Of a DNA stretch of 64,000 bases, positions 11,421 to 22,029 are shown in pieces. The notes below the pieces were generated by a model that saw nothing but the letters and a program-made list of their open reading frames with translations, was not told the DNA's origin and made no database searches. The DNA is from Takakia lepidozioides. Its lineage: Eukaryota; Streptophyta; Takakiopsida; Takakiales; Takakiaceae. How positions within the stretch are numbered: position 1 is the stretch's first letter; each line of letters starts with the position of its first letter. Position numbers and translations under genes: made by a program. The DNA is taken from the NCBI GenBank assembly GCA_030704615.1, contig CM060732.1:20336001-20400000 (forward strand), in the 5' to 3' direction.

Positions 11421-12345
11421 GCTTGAAGGAAATTTGGCGAACCGCCCTACCTGCGCGGATGGAAATTCGGCGCCGGATTTCCATCCGGGCGCATCCGAAT
11501 TACCTGCGCGGATGGAAATTCGGCGCCGGATTTCCATTTTGGCGCATCCGAATTACCTGCTTGAAGGAAATTTGGCGCACCGCCATCCTACGCGGATGGA
11601 AATTCGGCGCCGGATTTCCATCCGCGCGCATCCGAATTACCTGCGCGGATGGAAATTCGGCGCCGGATTTCCATCCGCGCGCATCCGAATTACCTGCGCG
11701 GATGGAAATTCGGCGCCGGATTTCCATCGGCGCATCCGAATTACCTGCTTGAAGGAAATTTGGCGCACCGCCATCCTGCGCGGATGGAAATTCGGCGCCG
11801 GATTTCCATCCGCGCGCATCCGAATTACCTGCTTGAAGGAAATTTGGCGCACCGCCATCCTACGCGGATGGAAATTCGGCGCCGGATTTCCATCCGCGCG
11901 CATCCGAATTACCTGCGCGGATGGAAATTCGGCGCCGGATTTCCATCCGCGCGCATCCGAATTACCTGCTTGAAGGAAATTTGGCGCACCGCCTGCGCGG
12001 ATGGAAATTCGGCGCCGGATTTCCATCCGGGCGCATCCGAATTACCTGCGCGGATGGAAATTCGGCGCCGGATTTCCATCCGCGCGCATCCGAATTACCT
12101 GCTTGAAGGAAATTTGGCGCACCGCCATCCTACGCGGATGGAAATTCGGCGCCGGATTTCCATCCGCGCGCATCCGAATTACCTGCGCGGATGGAAATTC
12201 GGCGCCGGATTTCCATCCGCGCGCATCCGAATTACCTGCTTGAAGGAAATTTGGCGAACCGCCCTACCTGCGCGGATGGAAATTCGGCGCCGGATTTCCA
12301 TCCGCGCGCTTCCGAATTACCTGCGTGAGGGAAATTCCGGGACTG
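11420..12345. repeat. Right-hand tandem array with TTCGGCGCCGGATTTCC cores
   Basis: About a dozen units of 50 or 90 bp are built from 'gcggatggaaattcggcgcc', 'ggatttccatccgcgcgcat' and 'ccgaattacctgcttgaagg'. Compared with the left array the core is mostly the imperfect form GGCGCCGG. Open frames through it are repeat translations. Confidence 0.88.
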
Positions 12346-12551
12346 TTTTCGTCTATTTTCTTCCGACATGGAGGGCTTCATCCGACATTTAATTGCGCAG
12401 TTGGGCAATAAATGTCGACGGCCGTCGCTTATTATTCGGGCTGGCGACGCATGGCTTCCTGGACACGTACCCTAAATCTCATGCTATACTTGGCTTAACA
12501 TGGTATTCCAGGCATGTACCCCAAAAAAGGAGATCTTTTTGGCTGGGACTT

Positions 12552-15500
12552 ATGCCGCCTGAAGGGCGTGGCTCTCCTGAGAGAGACCTCAGATCCAGAC
12601 CGCGGCGGAAGTTGAAAGCTCTGTACTACGGACGACGGCCAATCTCTCGCATGGCCAAACTGAAGCTCCAGCAGGAGATTCCAGTGTCTTGCTCACAACC
12701 TGCGCCAACTGAAGCCGAGTACTCTCAGGCAAGCCACTTCTGCTTTCGGTTTGTTCGATTTCTTTTTTGCTTTCGCTTCGTTACCTCGCTTTGTTTCTGC
12801 ATCTTCATCCTGGCTTTGCTTTATGAGTGAACTTTAGATAGTTGACTGAACCTTAGATTGTTTGCAATGCGTGTGCAAATCCGGCAGCTCTGGAGAAGGC
12901 TGCTTGTGCATGTCATTCTTAGGCAATGGTTGCATTTGTTTTCATTGTTGTTGCATGGCTCTCCATACTTCCTAAACTTGTTATGTTTTCATTTTTGCTA
13001 CATGATTGCTGCTATGGTGGTTGCGCTGCTGCTTTTTGCACCACTGTTGGTGTTCACGATTTTTGTCAATCACAGAGTGACGACGAGCCCGGCACGCTGG
13101 TGGTATCATCGACAGCTCCAACTCATCGCATGTTTGAATCGCCCAACTTGGGGCGAGAGGGCAAACTTAAATCTTTTGTTGGTGGACGGGAGGACTTGCA
13201 ACGAGATTACGATAGAGTAGGCATTGGGGAGGTTGGTGCAGGCGGCATGGCAGGTGAAGGGCGTGAGGACATGAGGACAGCAGATCCGGCAATGGAGGTT
13301 GTTCATGCACATGCAGTAGGGCCCGCCCACGCAAAGAAAAAGAAGAAAGCTAAGCACATGCAATCCCCGGCGAGAGAGCAGTCACGGGCTGCGGAGGGGG
13401 GAGTGAGCAGTGCGCGCGAGGGTGTCAGTTCGCCTCAATCAAAGGTGGTCGTCCTGGAGGGCTCCCCTGTTGCTAGCCCTAGTAAGAAACAGAAAGCCCG
13501 TGAGAGGGCAAAAGAGAGGGCAAAAGAACAGACGAGACAGAATGCTAGCAAGGAGGAAAGACAAAAGGCAGCTGAAGAGGCCCGGGGTGCCCAAATGACA
13601 GATGCCAATGTAAGCGAGGGACACACAGAGACGGTGGATCCCTACAAGACACCACAGAGAGGCAGTAGCACACCGGTTAGACCATCGCGGGCAAGTGCAG
13701 CCCCCGCAATTACCCATACGGTGGAGAGTGGAGGAGAGGAAAGAACACCTGAAAGAGCACCGATTGTGCAAGTTCGAGGTGAAGCCAGGGAGAGGGCAGT
13801 AGAGACGACGAGAGTGCTGGAGGTGGTTTCGCAGGTGGCTGACCCTGTTGAGGAGGACGACATGGATGTTTCTGACCAGGATGACATTCTCCCGGACATC
13901 CCCAGGCCCCAAACCCGGAGCATACAGGCTGGATTTGGCGGTCTTGGTGGGCTGCCGGAAAACCCCTCTGCAGCAGACGTCATGTCTGAGGCGGATATGA
14001 AGTTGGCCGCTGCCAAGATGTTGGAGGCAACCCACAGCAACATTGGCAGGGTGCTGGGGGGCATGGTGTACCCGGCCAAGCTTCGAATTCCCCTTTGCCG
14101 CTTGGTGTCATTGCAGGTGGTGAGACCTGCCCTCCCAGGCGATATCGACAAGCTGAAATTCTCTTTCCGGGATGGATATCGAATGGGGTCTGCCGCCTTT
14201 TACGTTTCCATTGAGAACGACCACGGAGCTTCCCGTGCCCACACTTCCGATGAGGTGGACAAATGGGGTCCCCATTGGCAAACGCGAAATGAGGAGTTCG
14301 AGAGATCGATTGCTAGTGATCCTCTTTTCCAGCACATGTCCGGTAAGATGTTCTACGTGTGGGACGGCAATCATCGCCTCCTGGCATGGATGGAGCACAT
14401 TGCCCAAGCCCACCCCAACGATCTCGATTGGCATTTCGCCGTCGATTGTGTTGTGCTGAAGGTTGCGGGGCCCAAAGATCGCAGTCTTCTCAAAGCTGCA
14501 ATGGCCGACATCAACTCGTAAGCTACAACCCCTCTCGCTTTTGGACTTTGAATTTGGAAGTCATTTCATTGCGAATCCTCATATATGATGAAAATTCCCA
14601 TTTCAGTATTGTTTGATGGAAATGTGGCACTGCAGGGTGACTGAGAATGCCTTCATTGCCACCAACTTGTCCCATATGCTCTTCCGAGTGAAGGATGTCG
14701 GGAGGCAGGGGGTGGAAGAGTTTGCCAATTCCCTCAGTGCCGACCTCCTGCGCAAGTCGGAGGCAAAGGCAGACAGAACCTGGTATAGGCTGAGCGTCGA
14801 CGCCATGGTGGACTACATATTTCGGGTAAAGCTCCTGCAGTTTTGTTGAGCTAATTTGTCTCTCCTCCCCCAATAGAAGAAATTGTGTTGAGCAGGATCT
14901 CTAATCTTATGTGCTGCTTTTCGACAGACGAAAATACAGCAGGATTTGGCACATGCGCGGAGGTTCTACATGGAGTCAGAGGAGAAGAATCCAACCCTCC
15001 CGGAACTCGAATCGTATGTCAAAGCTGCGGAGGTGAGGGCCCGCATAAAGTACAAGTCGCGGATGGTAAAGTACGTGGCCATAGCTGATCCCGCCCTTGG
15101 TGCCGACTTTCTGGTGGAGGTGGGAAAGCACTACTCTCGCGCTCTGAAGCCCACGATGACATTGGAGAAGCTCCATCGTCTAGCCACATCCTGTGTGGAT
15201 GCAACAGAAAAGGTGATACATTCTTAACCAAATTGTGGTGGCAACAACTCCTTTTTGTGGTGTTTGGCGCTTACGAATATGCTGGGTGGTTGGACAGACC
15301 CGGTGGCTCCAAATCTGGAATGGTTCCCAAAGTACCAGGGACATGTGGAGCTTCCCCAAACCGGACAAACTCTCTGACCCCACATTCGACATGTGGATGA
15401 ACCGCATGACATGGTGGTTTCAGGTACTTCCCCACGCTTCGTTTGGGGCTTGTACTCTAGTAGGGGGTTGATTCATTGTATTTTTTGAGGAAAGCGATCT

Positions 15501-18500
15501 GATGGACAATCTCCACAGGTGACGACGAATGCGCAAGAGCAGCTGGACACACAAGCACATCAGTTCAAGATGGAGATATCTCCTGCAGCAGAGAGCCTGC
15601 GTGACTATGTGACGAGGTACTTTCTGCTCTACAAAACCAACCTATTCTTTCGGGAGATAGCAGATGCTCGCCGGAGCCACGAGTTCACCGACCAGCCGAA
15701 CGCGGACAAAGCAGCAATGCGCCTTCTGTACAGGTACATACGCGCTGCCTTTCTTTCAAGTCCTGGCATTTCAGGATGTTAGAGGCCTAAGTGGTGTTAG
15801 GGAAAATGGCGCCGAATTTCCAGTCAGGGCTCCGAAAATGGCAAAGTCCCTAGACTGGCTGGCCCGGAACTGGAAATTCGGCGCCATTTTCCAGTTCCAG
15901 GCCCTATTGCCGTTCAGGGACTTAGCCATTTTCGGTCTAAGTCCCTAGGGTGGCTGGCCCGGAACTGGAAATTCGGCGCCGTATTCCAGTTCTAGGCCCT
16001 ATTGCCGTCCAGGGACTTAGCCATTTTCCGGCTAAGTCCCTAGACTGGCTGGCCCTGAAGTGGAAATTCGGCGCCATATTCCAGTTCCAGGCCCTATTGC
16101 CGTCCAGGGACTTAGCCATTTTCGGTCTAAGTCCCTAGGGTGGCTGGCCCGGAACTGGAAATTCGGCGCCGTATTCCAGTTCTAGGCCCTATTGCCGTCC
16201 AGGGACTTAGCCATTTTCGGGCTAAGTCCCTAGACTGGCTGGCCCTGAAGTGGAAATTCGGCGCCATATTCCAGTTCCAGGCCCTATTGCCGTCCAGGGA
16301 CTTAGCCATTTTCGGTCTAAGTCCCTAGGGTGGCTGGCCCGGAACTGGAAATTCGGCGCCGTATTCCAGTTCTAGGCCCTATTGCCGTCCAGGGACTTAG
16401 CCATTTTCGGGCCAAGTCCCTAGGGTGGCTGGCCCGGAACTGGAAATTCGGCGCCGTATTCCAGTTCTAGGCCCTATTGCCGTCCAGGGACTTAGCCATT
16501 TTTTGTGTAAGTCCCTAGGGTGGCTGGCCCGGAAGTGGAAATTCGGCGCCGTTTTCCAGTTCCAGGCCGTATTGCCGTCCAGGGACTTAGCCATTTTCGG
16601 GCTAAGTCCCTACACTGGGTGGCCCTGAAGTGGAAATTCGGCGCCATATTCCAGTTGTAGGCCCTATTGCCGTTCAGGGAGTTAGCCATTTTCGGACCTC
16701 ATTGGGTTTTTCATGAATGCAGGTACTGTAAGTTCTCGCTTTTGGAGAAAGGTCATCTGTCTTTCGAGCCACCATTCTTCCTGGCATGGAGGAACCCTGG
16801 GGCTGACTCCATGTACACTGACGATATTGTGAAGGAGTGGCATCTGGAACATTTGCGTGATTGCCCTTGGTATGTGGACCTTCCGCCCGGCTCGCTCGAC
16901 CCATCCGAGTTTCAATTGAAGCTGGATGCTGAATTCCGACGAAACCGGGCTCCGCTGCCTCCGTTGGGTGCAAAAGAGGCAAAAGCGCTTGCGAACTCCA
17001 GGAAAGCGGCAGAGCTTGCTCAGGCAGGAATTCAAGAGAAATTGCATGAGAAGAGTAAAGGTCAAAGGAAAAGGACAAGGAAACAGGTGACTGCAGTAAC
17101 ACCCAAAAAGAAGAAAACCATCGGGGCATCGGAGGAGGCGCAGGAGGGGACCCAAGAGAGTGACTCCGACGCCGATTTTGTTCAAGGTCCTGCGACTGCT
17201 GTTGCTCCTACCCAGTCACCGGTCGTCCGGGTTCCCAAGTCAGTTCGGAGTGGGACTGGCTCTGCCAAGAAGTTGGCATTTGAGGGCGAGCCTACACGGC
17301 GGTATTCGGCGGTGACGTTTACGCACAGGCCAAAGCTAGAACCTCCAACCATCATCCAATGCGTCAATGAGAGCTTCCTTGACGCTCTCGCTGCCAGGGC
17401 GAAGAAGGTGGCACACAACAAGTCTCTGGCGGAGCAGAAGGGAAAAGCCAAGAAGAGGGCTGCCGGTACAGAGCCTAAAGACACCCCTGGTTTTGAAGCC
17501 ATGATGGAATTCTTCACGGCTGTGAGCACGAATTGCAAGAGCACTCGGGGGGGGGTTGAGGTGGAGAGAGCTTGCGACATGATTTCCTCGACATTCCAGA
17601 TGGGGAGCTGCTGGAGGGCCTGGATGGTGTGCCCACCTGGAACAGGTTTACTGAGGACTACTGGAAAGCCGGGTTTGGGCTGGCGGGGATGCTTCTGGAT
17701 GACGGTGGATGTGTGGTTGTCCTTGCCACGAGAGGGAAGACCACAGAGAATGCGGTGGCAAGGTGGACACCGAAAAGTGTCACCCCGGTCCTCCTCAGAA
17801 AATGGTTCTGCATCAGTACGCAGGGGTTGCGAACAGAGGGCCAAAGTGTAAGTTATCAATCTATTGCATTCACTTCATATTGTGGTGTATGTTAAGTAGA
17901 CCCTGGAATTGATCCCTTCTTTGTTGGATGTGCAGACATTGGTGTTTGAGGCATATTGCTTTGTGAAGAGAGGGTCTACGTTCAAATTCCGCAACGACGG
18001 TCGTCTTGTTGATGCCGCTGTGGACCCTGTAACCTACGATGTCCTCTACAACTATGTGCCCCACTCTAGTATGCCGAAGGACACAAAGACAGGCAAACCG
18101 TGGCGGTACAGCCGGACCCGAAGCCCTGCTTTCATCCAAACCCTCATGGAGACGTGCTCGGATGTCCAAGGGCGGATTCTGGACCTCACATGCGGCACGG
18201 GTAAGCCTTCACGTGCTCAGTTTGTCCCCTGGCCCCATTGCAATTGCATGCCGCAAGCTATTAACCGCCCGCTTTGTTCCTCAGGTGCTTCAATGTGGGC
18301 AGGGACGTTGTCCGACAGGCATGTGTTCGCCTTCGAGCCAGATACTGCCCTCCACAACTCGGAACTTGCAGCGGCTGAACGTCTGCCGAAAGAGGAAGAG
18401 GCATCCTCGGAGGATGAGGAAAAATCCGAGAAGGAGCAGGGGGAGGAAGTTGGGATCGAGGCCGAGGAGCCCCCGGTTTACGAGTGAGTGGTGGCATTGT

Positions 18501-19072
18501 AAGTTGCCTCCAGATTTTGTGAGGCACCTCCCTCCGCTCTCTTATTTCATTGAAAACCCTTTCTGGTTGTGCTGGTATTGACATTCTTCAAGTGGATTTG
18601 TTCTTACTGTAGGATGCCAAGTACTGCCGGAGGGACGTCTACACCGGAGTTCATGGGCAGGAGGAACGTGCCTTTTTTTGCCAGGGGAGATTTCATGCCT
18701 AGTCCAGAAAGGGAGTACATCCTGCCTACTTATGCTGCCCGGCTTGCTTCGGTGTCCATTAGGAGGTGTTCCGAACGTAGTCGTGTACAGCAGATTTTAG
18801 ACGAGGCAAGCCTAAAGAAAATGAAGATGAGGGAGGAGGCAGCAGCTATTAGAGCCCGTCGGGCTCGTAGATTTGTGTTGGATTCTGCTGAGGAAAGTGG
18901 GGGAGAAGACGCAGAAGATTCCCAGGAGGTGAGGTGGACAGTCCCCCAAGGAGAGGACGGGATTTTTGAGAGGCATAGTGGAACTGATGCATCACAGAGC
19001 TCGGAGGATGAGGGGGATGAGGGGGATGAGGAAGAAGGTGGGGCAAGTTCCTCGGAGGGTGTAGGAGAGTAG
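12552..19072 (+). CDS. ParB/sulfiredoxin-like domain fused to a beta-class amino-methyltransferase-like domain (10 exons)
   Basis: Predicted exons: 12552-12728, 13076-14517, 14636-14825, 14928-15212, 15298-15423, 15519-15733, 16723-17847, 17936-18200, 18285-18483 and 18613-19072. The phase is kept across all joins; intron 1 appears to be GC-AG. Exon 2 has a basic, disordered first half, then a ParB/Srx-like domain: GDIDKLKFSFRDGYR followed by FYVWDGNHRLLAW (14353-14391), matching the family's D-G-x-H-R signature. Exons 7-9 resemble N4/N6 amino-methyltransferases of permuted (beta) order. A motif-IV-like block (ERACDMI, then LDIPDGEL) and a strand after LLDDGG come first. Then SRTRSPAF and motif I, LDLTCGTG (split by intron 8), and VFAFEPD. 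The DPPY catalytic motif is not conserved, so activity is doubtful. The C-terminus is strongly acidic. A one-base deletion near 17583 and two compensating indels near 17790-17825 break exon 7 relative to copy B. Such ParB-methylase fusions are known from phages and bacteria; finding one on a plant MULE suggests capture. Confidence 0.75.
15785..16700. repeat. Intronic tandem array (about 95-bp units) inside the ParB-methyltransferase gene
   Basis: About ten units of 'ggcccggaactggaaattcgg', 'cgccgtattccagttctagg' and 'gggacttagccattttcggg' fill intron 6 (15734-16722). The exons either side join in phase (AG|G, Arg). Copy B has an array of related but different units at the same place. Confidence 0.88.
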
Positions 19073-19239
19073 TGCCCATTCCGGCTATGACAGTTAGAAC
19101 ACACTTGTATACGCGTGGCTTGCCACAAAATTTGCAATAAAATGTTGCATTTTAAGTCCACTGGTGCCACATTCCAACTTCACATGACCCTATTTCCGTG
19201 CCTCCTAACCCTATTTCCGTGGACTCACAATGGTCTGCT

Positions 19240-19308
19240 CATGCTTTTTTTTTTTCCGCTCATGCTCATGCCGCTCATGCTCATGCCGCTCATGAAATAG
19301 CAGCCCCC
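19240..19308 (-). repeat. Right terminal inverted repeat of element A
   Basis: Read on the minus strand this begins GGGGGCTGCTATTTCATG and continues with GAGCGGCATGAGC minirepeats, mirroring the left end. A T-run (about 19244-19255) interrupts the minirepeats. Confidence 0.85.
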
Positions 19309-19317
19309 GGAGCTATA
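19309..19317. other. Right copy of the 9-bp target-site duplication
   Basis: GGAGCTATA, identical to 5032-5040, directly follows the right terminal inverted repeat. Confidence 0.85.
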
Positions 19318-19675
19318 TTACTGATGTGTAATAAAGTAGGAGATGAATCTAGAATTTTTGGCACATTAAACAAAACCGAGTCTGTGCTTCGGAAAATAAA
19401 TCAAAATGTTGTAAGTGGGAAGGAAGGGACGAGAGGTCTCCCGTCCAAATACCTCTTTGTCAAATTCGGCGGTGGACACATCCCCAAATGATCTTTGGAC
19501 TTGGTTTCATCTTCCACCTTCTCTCCGCTGAGAGACAAGGACGATTAGTTAGGTCTCAACTGAATGAAATCAGGAATGATATACAATTGACTTCCAGGTG
19601 CAAACACAAACTGGAATGACTAAGTGGAATGGTAGCGCACACCTCGGTGGAATTCTCCATTGCAGCCTCATTGAG

Positions 19676-19990
19676 CAAGTGTGTCCTAACTGTCATAGCC
19701 GGAATGGGCACTACTCTCTTACACCCTCCGAGGAACTTGCCCCACCTTCCTCCTCATCCCCCTCATCCCCCCCATCCTCCGAGCTCTGTGATGCATCAGT
19801 TCCACTATGCCTCTCAAAAATTCCGTCCTCTCCTTGGGGGACTGTCCATCTCACCTCCTGGGAATCTTCTGCCTCTTCTCCCCCACTTTCCTCAGCAAAA
19901 TCCAAGACAAATCTACGAGCCTAACGGGCTCTAATAGCTGCTGCCTCCTCCCTCATCTTCATTTTCTAGAGGCTTGCCTCGTGTCTGTCG
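19676..19990 (-). pseudogene. Inverted copy of the acidic C-terminal exon of the ParB-methyltransferase gene
   Basis: Read on the minus strand this matches element A 18795-19110 closely, including the acidic peptide EESGGEEAEDSQEVRWTVPQ and 20-30 bp past the stop codon. One codon, CGG in A (Arg), is TAG here, so the frame RAR-stop-ARRF is broken. It lies outside A, on the strand of the region C gene, so it is probably the last exon of the region C homologue. The high identity of an otherwise diverged gene could also mean gene conversion or a recent local copy. Confidence 0.75.
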
Positions 19991-20189
19991 AGTGATTCTC
20001 TCCGGATACTTCCTCGAGCTCTGCTTCCTACGTCTCTTTTTCGTCGCTGAAACAGAACGACGTCTCGTTAGAGGCAGCAAGACGATGTCAATCGGTGTAA
20101 AGTGAGAAAGTGTAATGAGAGAGCACACCTCCGCAAGATTCTTCGACGCCACGTCACGCGCTCCTACAATTGATTTGAAACAAATACAT

Positions 20190-21842
20190 GAGGATCGAAA
20201 ATAGGGAACAAAAGTAGCCTAAATTCAATTGTAAGGAGAGCAAGGTGATCAATAGGTACAATTCTTTCTCTCTGACTGGGGTTCTCTCAAAAGCCTCCGG
20301 AGGATTTCTTGCTAGTGCCTCTGCAGCAGCGGTGATATCATTCTCTCCAGAGTCTTCAACCCGATCCTCATTAACGTTCAACTGCACTATTGCTAAGGTA
20401 TTCCCAAAAGAAAAGGACGGGAGACCTCCCGTGCCCACCCTTGATGGAGAGGAATTAACAATAGAAACCTCCACAACATCTGATGCAACATATTCCGGAA
20501 CAATCCAACGGTCGAAGGGGTACAATAGCCGTCAACAATTGCCCTCAACCCATCAACGACACCATCCGTGACGGGAATGCTAACACCAGTAGGAAGCTCC
20601 GTTTCCAATGTCTGCATCTGTGGGATGTGGTCCATGGAGGACAGCTGTGACTGCCTTAAAATGTCAGGGTTTCGAACGAGATCTTGTGTGTTTCCAGCAG
20701 ATGTAATGTCCTCGGTTATGGGAAATTGTGCCGGCAACGGATTGGCAGGAATGTCAATGAGCTCTGTATTGCTAACACCATGAAGTAGCTATGGAGTGGG
20801 AAGCTCTGTTTCCATTGTCCTTGTCTAGGTCTGGGACTGGGTGAGGTTCTCCACTATAGACAGCTGTGATTGCCTCAAATTTGCATCGTCTTGTTCGGCG
20901 ACTGGTGTGGTTCCTGCAGATGTGATGTCCTCGGTTACTGGGAGGTCTTGTGGACGTAAAAAAGTTTGAGTGACTGTGGGGACCGGTGTTCCACCAGGAG
21001 AGGACGACAAGCATGGTTGCAGTGCCGGCCGCCGAGCCCTGGAGAACGGGAGACCTCCCGTGATAAGGTCTGCGGAAAGAACGTAGTCGACTTGACTGGG
21101 TGTCATCTCAGAAAAGTCCGACATCGCAAGAGGCCTATCCCCACCTGTATATTGGACTTGGGAAGTAAAGTCAATGGAGGCATTCGTTGGCCCTCCAGAA
21201 TGAAATGTTGACTCAACCCTGATGACCACTTCGTCCTCATCAATATTGATAATCTCCCTGTGTCTGCCCGCGTTGACTTGCACTCTTGCATCGATCTAAG
21301 GATTATACAGCTGGCGAGTTGAGATATTCGGGGGCCTAGAGGATATTGGTTCCGGGGAGAACTGAAGCATAGCGCCCGTCGTCCGCCGGCCTCTGGCTTG
21401 CCCGTCTGGTGAAATATTTTCAGACTCCACGTCGCGTACATGCACTCCAATCGAATGCTGGATAAATGGGTTCTGAAACATTGGGCTCTGTTGCACACTG
21501 TTGGATTCAGTCTCACTGTCATCTTTATCTTCCTCCAAGTGCACAGGTCTATTTTCCGGCTGTATCTGGTTACATTAGTAAATCCTTTCGAGAGTTGGTA
21601 TTGCGGGACATTTGTGACCTCTCCTGGCGACCTTGACTTTTTTCAGAACGAGCGTGTGTAACTGGTGAAAACTCCACAATACCTTCACCCCCAGCAGATC
21701 CCTCGCCCCTGCCCTGAGACTCCGAGGAGGATTCCACCTTTTCGGCGGAAACCTTTGAACGCAGCAGTCTGATAAGGTTGAAGGATTTCTTAGCAGAGGC
21801 TCTTGCTGAGACCATACGACCAGGGTGCGTTACTTCCAACAC
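20190..21842 (-). pseudogene. Low-complexity minus-strand exons of the region C gene, with an internal duplication
   Basis: Open stretches 21842-21570, 21544-21296, 21283-20825 and 20737-20393 are Ser/Glu/Pro-rich and probably disordered. The last two share an internal repeat: LPVTEDITSAGTTPV with DANLRQSQLS, against FPITEDITSAGNTQD with PDILRQSQLS. Two CGGGAG palindromes lie in these frames. I do not recognise a domain. Position and strand fit the region between the methyltransferase-like part (24.3 kb) and the acidic tail (19.7 kb) of the decayed ParB-methyltransferase gene, but the joins were not resolved. Confidence 0.4.
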
Positions 21843-22029
21843 CCTACAGTTCGATTCCTGATGGATAAAAAATTAACCGGTTAGTAACTTTCAGTAACTG
21901 GGCAGTCCCAACAGAAAGATGTTAATGGTCAAAGGAGGATGGGAGGCCTCCAGTCGAAGGATGACGGGAGATCACCCGTCGAACGATGTAATTTAATTAG
22001 AATAAATCAGAACTTCCGCCATCTCACAC

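Larger units (their letters stand above)
5041..19308. mobile_element. Complete 14.27-kb Mutator-like element A carrying a transposase and a ParB-methyltransferase gene
   Basis: Both ends are present. The left end starts GAGGTTT and the inverted right end GGGGGCT. Both continue with the identical 14-mer GCTATTTCATGAGC and then short GAGCGGCAT-type repeats. The flanks are an exact 9-bp duplication (GGAGCTATA). Inside, a SWIM-type MULE transposase is on the minus strand (5829-9421) and a ten-exon ParB-methyltransferase gene on the plus strand (12552-19072). They are separated by about 2.8 kb of palindromic tandem arrays. The CGGGAG-N2-CTCCCG palindrome found on both sides of the element was not seen inside it, as expected for a later insertion. 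The ends, duplication length and SWIM transposase together support assignment to the Mutator superfamily. Several homopolymer indels in the passenger gene leave open whether this copy is fully functional. Confidence 0.88.

Noticed and set aside
10420-12345. CRISPR-like array (regular repeats with short spacers)
   Set aside because: Spacers are themselves repeated, no cas genes are present, and the surroundings are eukaryotic.
10167-12392. Several open frames of 200-270 codons on both strands with MEIRRRISI and GWKFGAEFP peptides
   Set aside because: They are translations of the tandem palindromic arrays. The palindrome reads open in several frames on both strands and no start, splice or domain signal supports a protein.
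12926-13075. Hydrophobic N-terminus in front of the ParB exon, like a signal anchor
   Set aside because: Reading upstream of 13076 is intron sequence. A conserved first exon (also in element B) with a GC donor joins in phase to 13076, so the hydrophobic stretch is not part of the protein.
18613-18700. Alternative frame DAKYCRRDVYTGVHGQEE after the last acceptor
   Set aside because: It ends in a stop after about 29 codons. The other frame is in phase with exon 9 and runs 150 codons into the acidic tail that is also found at 19.7-19.9 kb.
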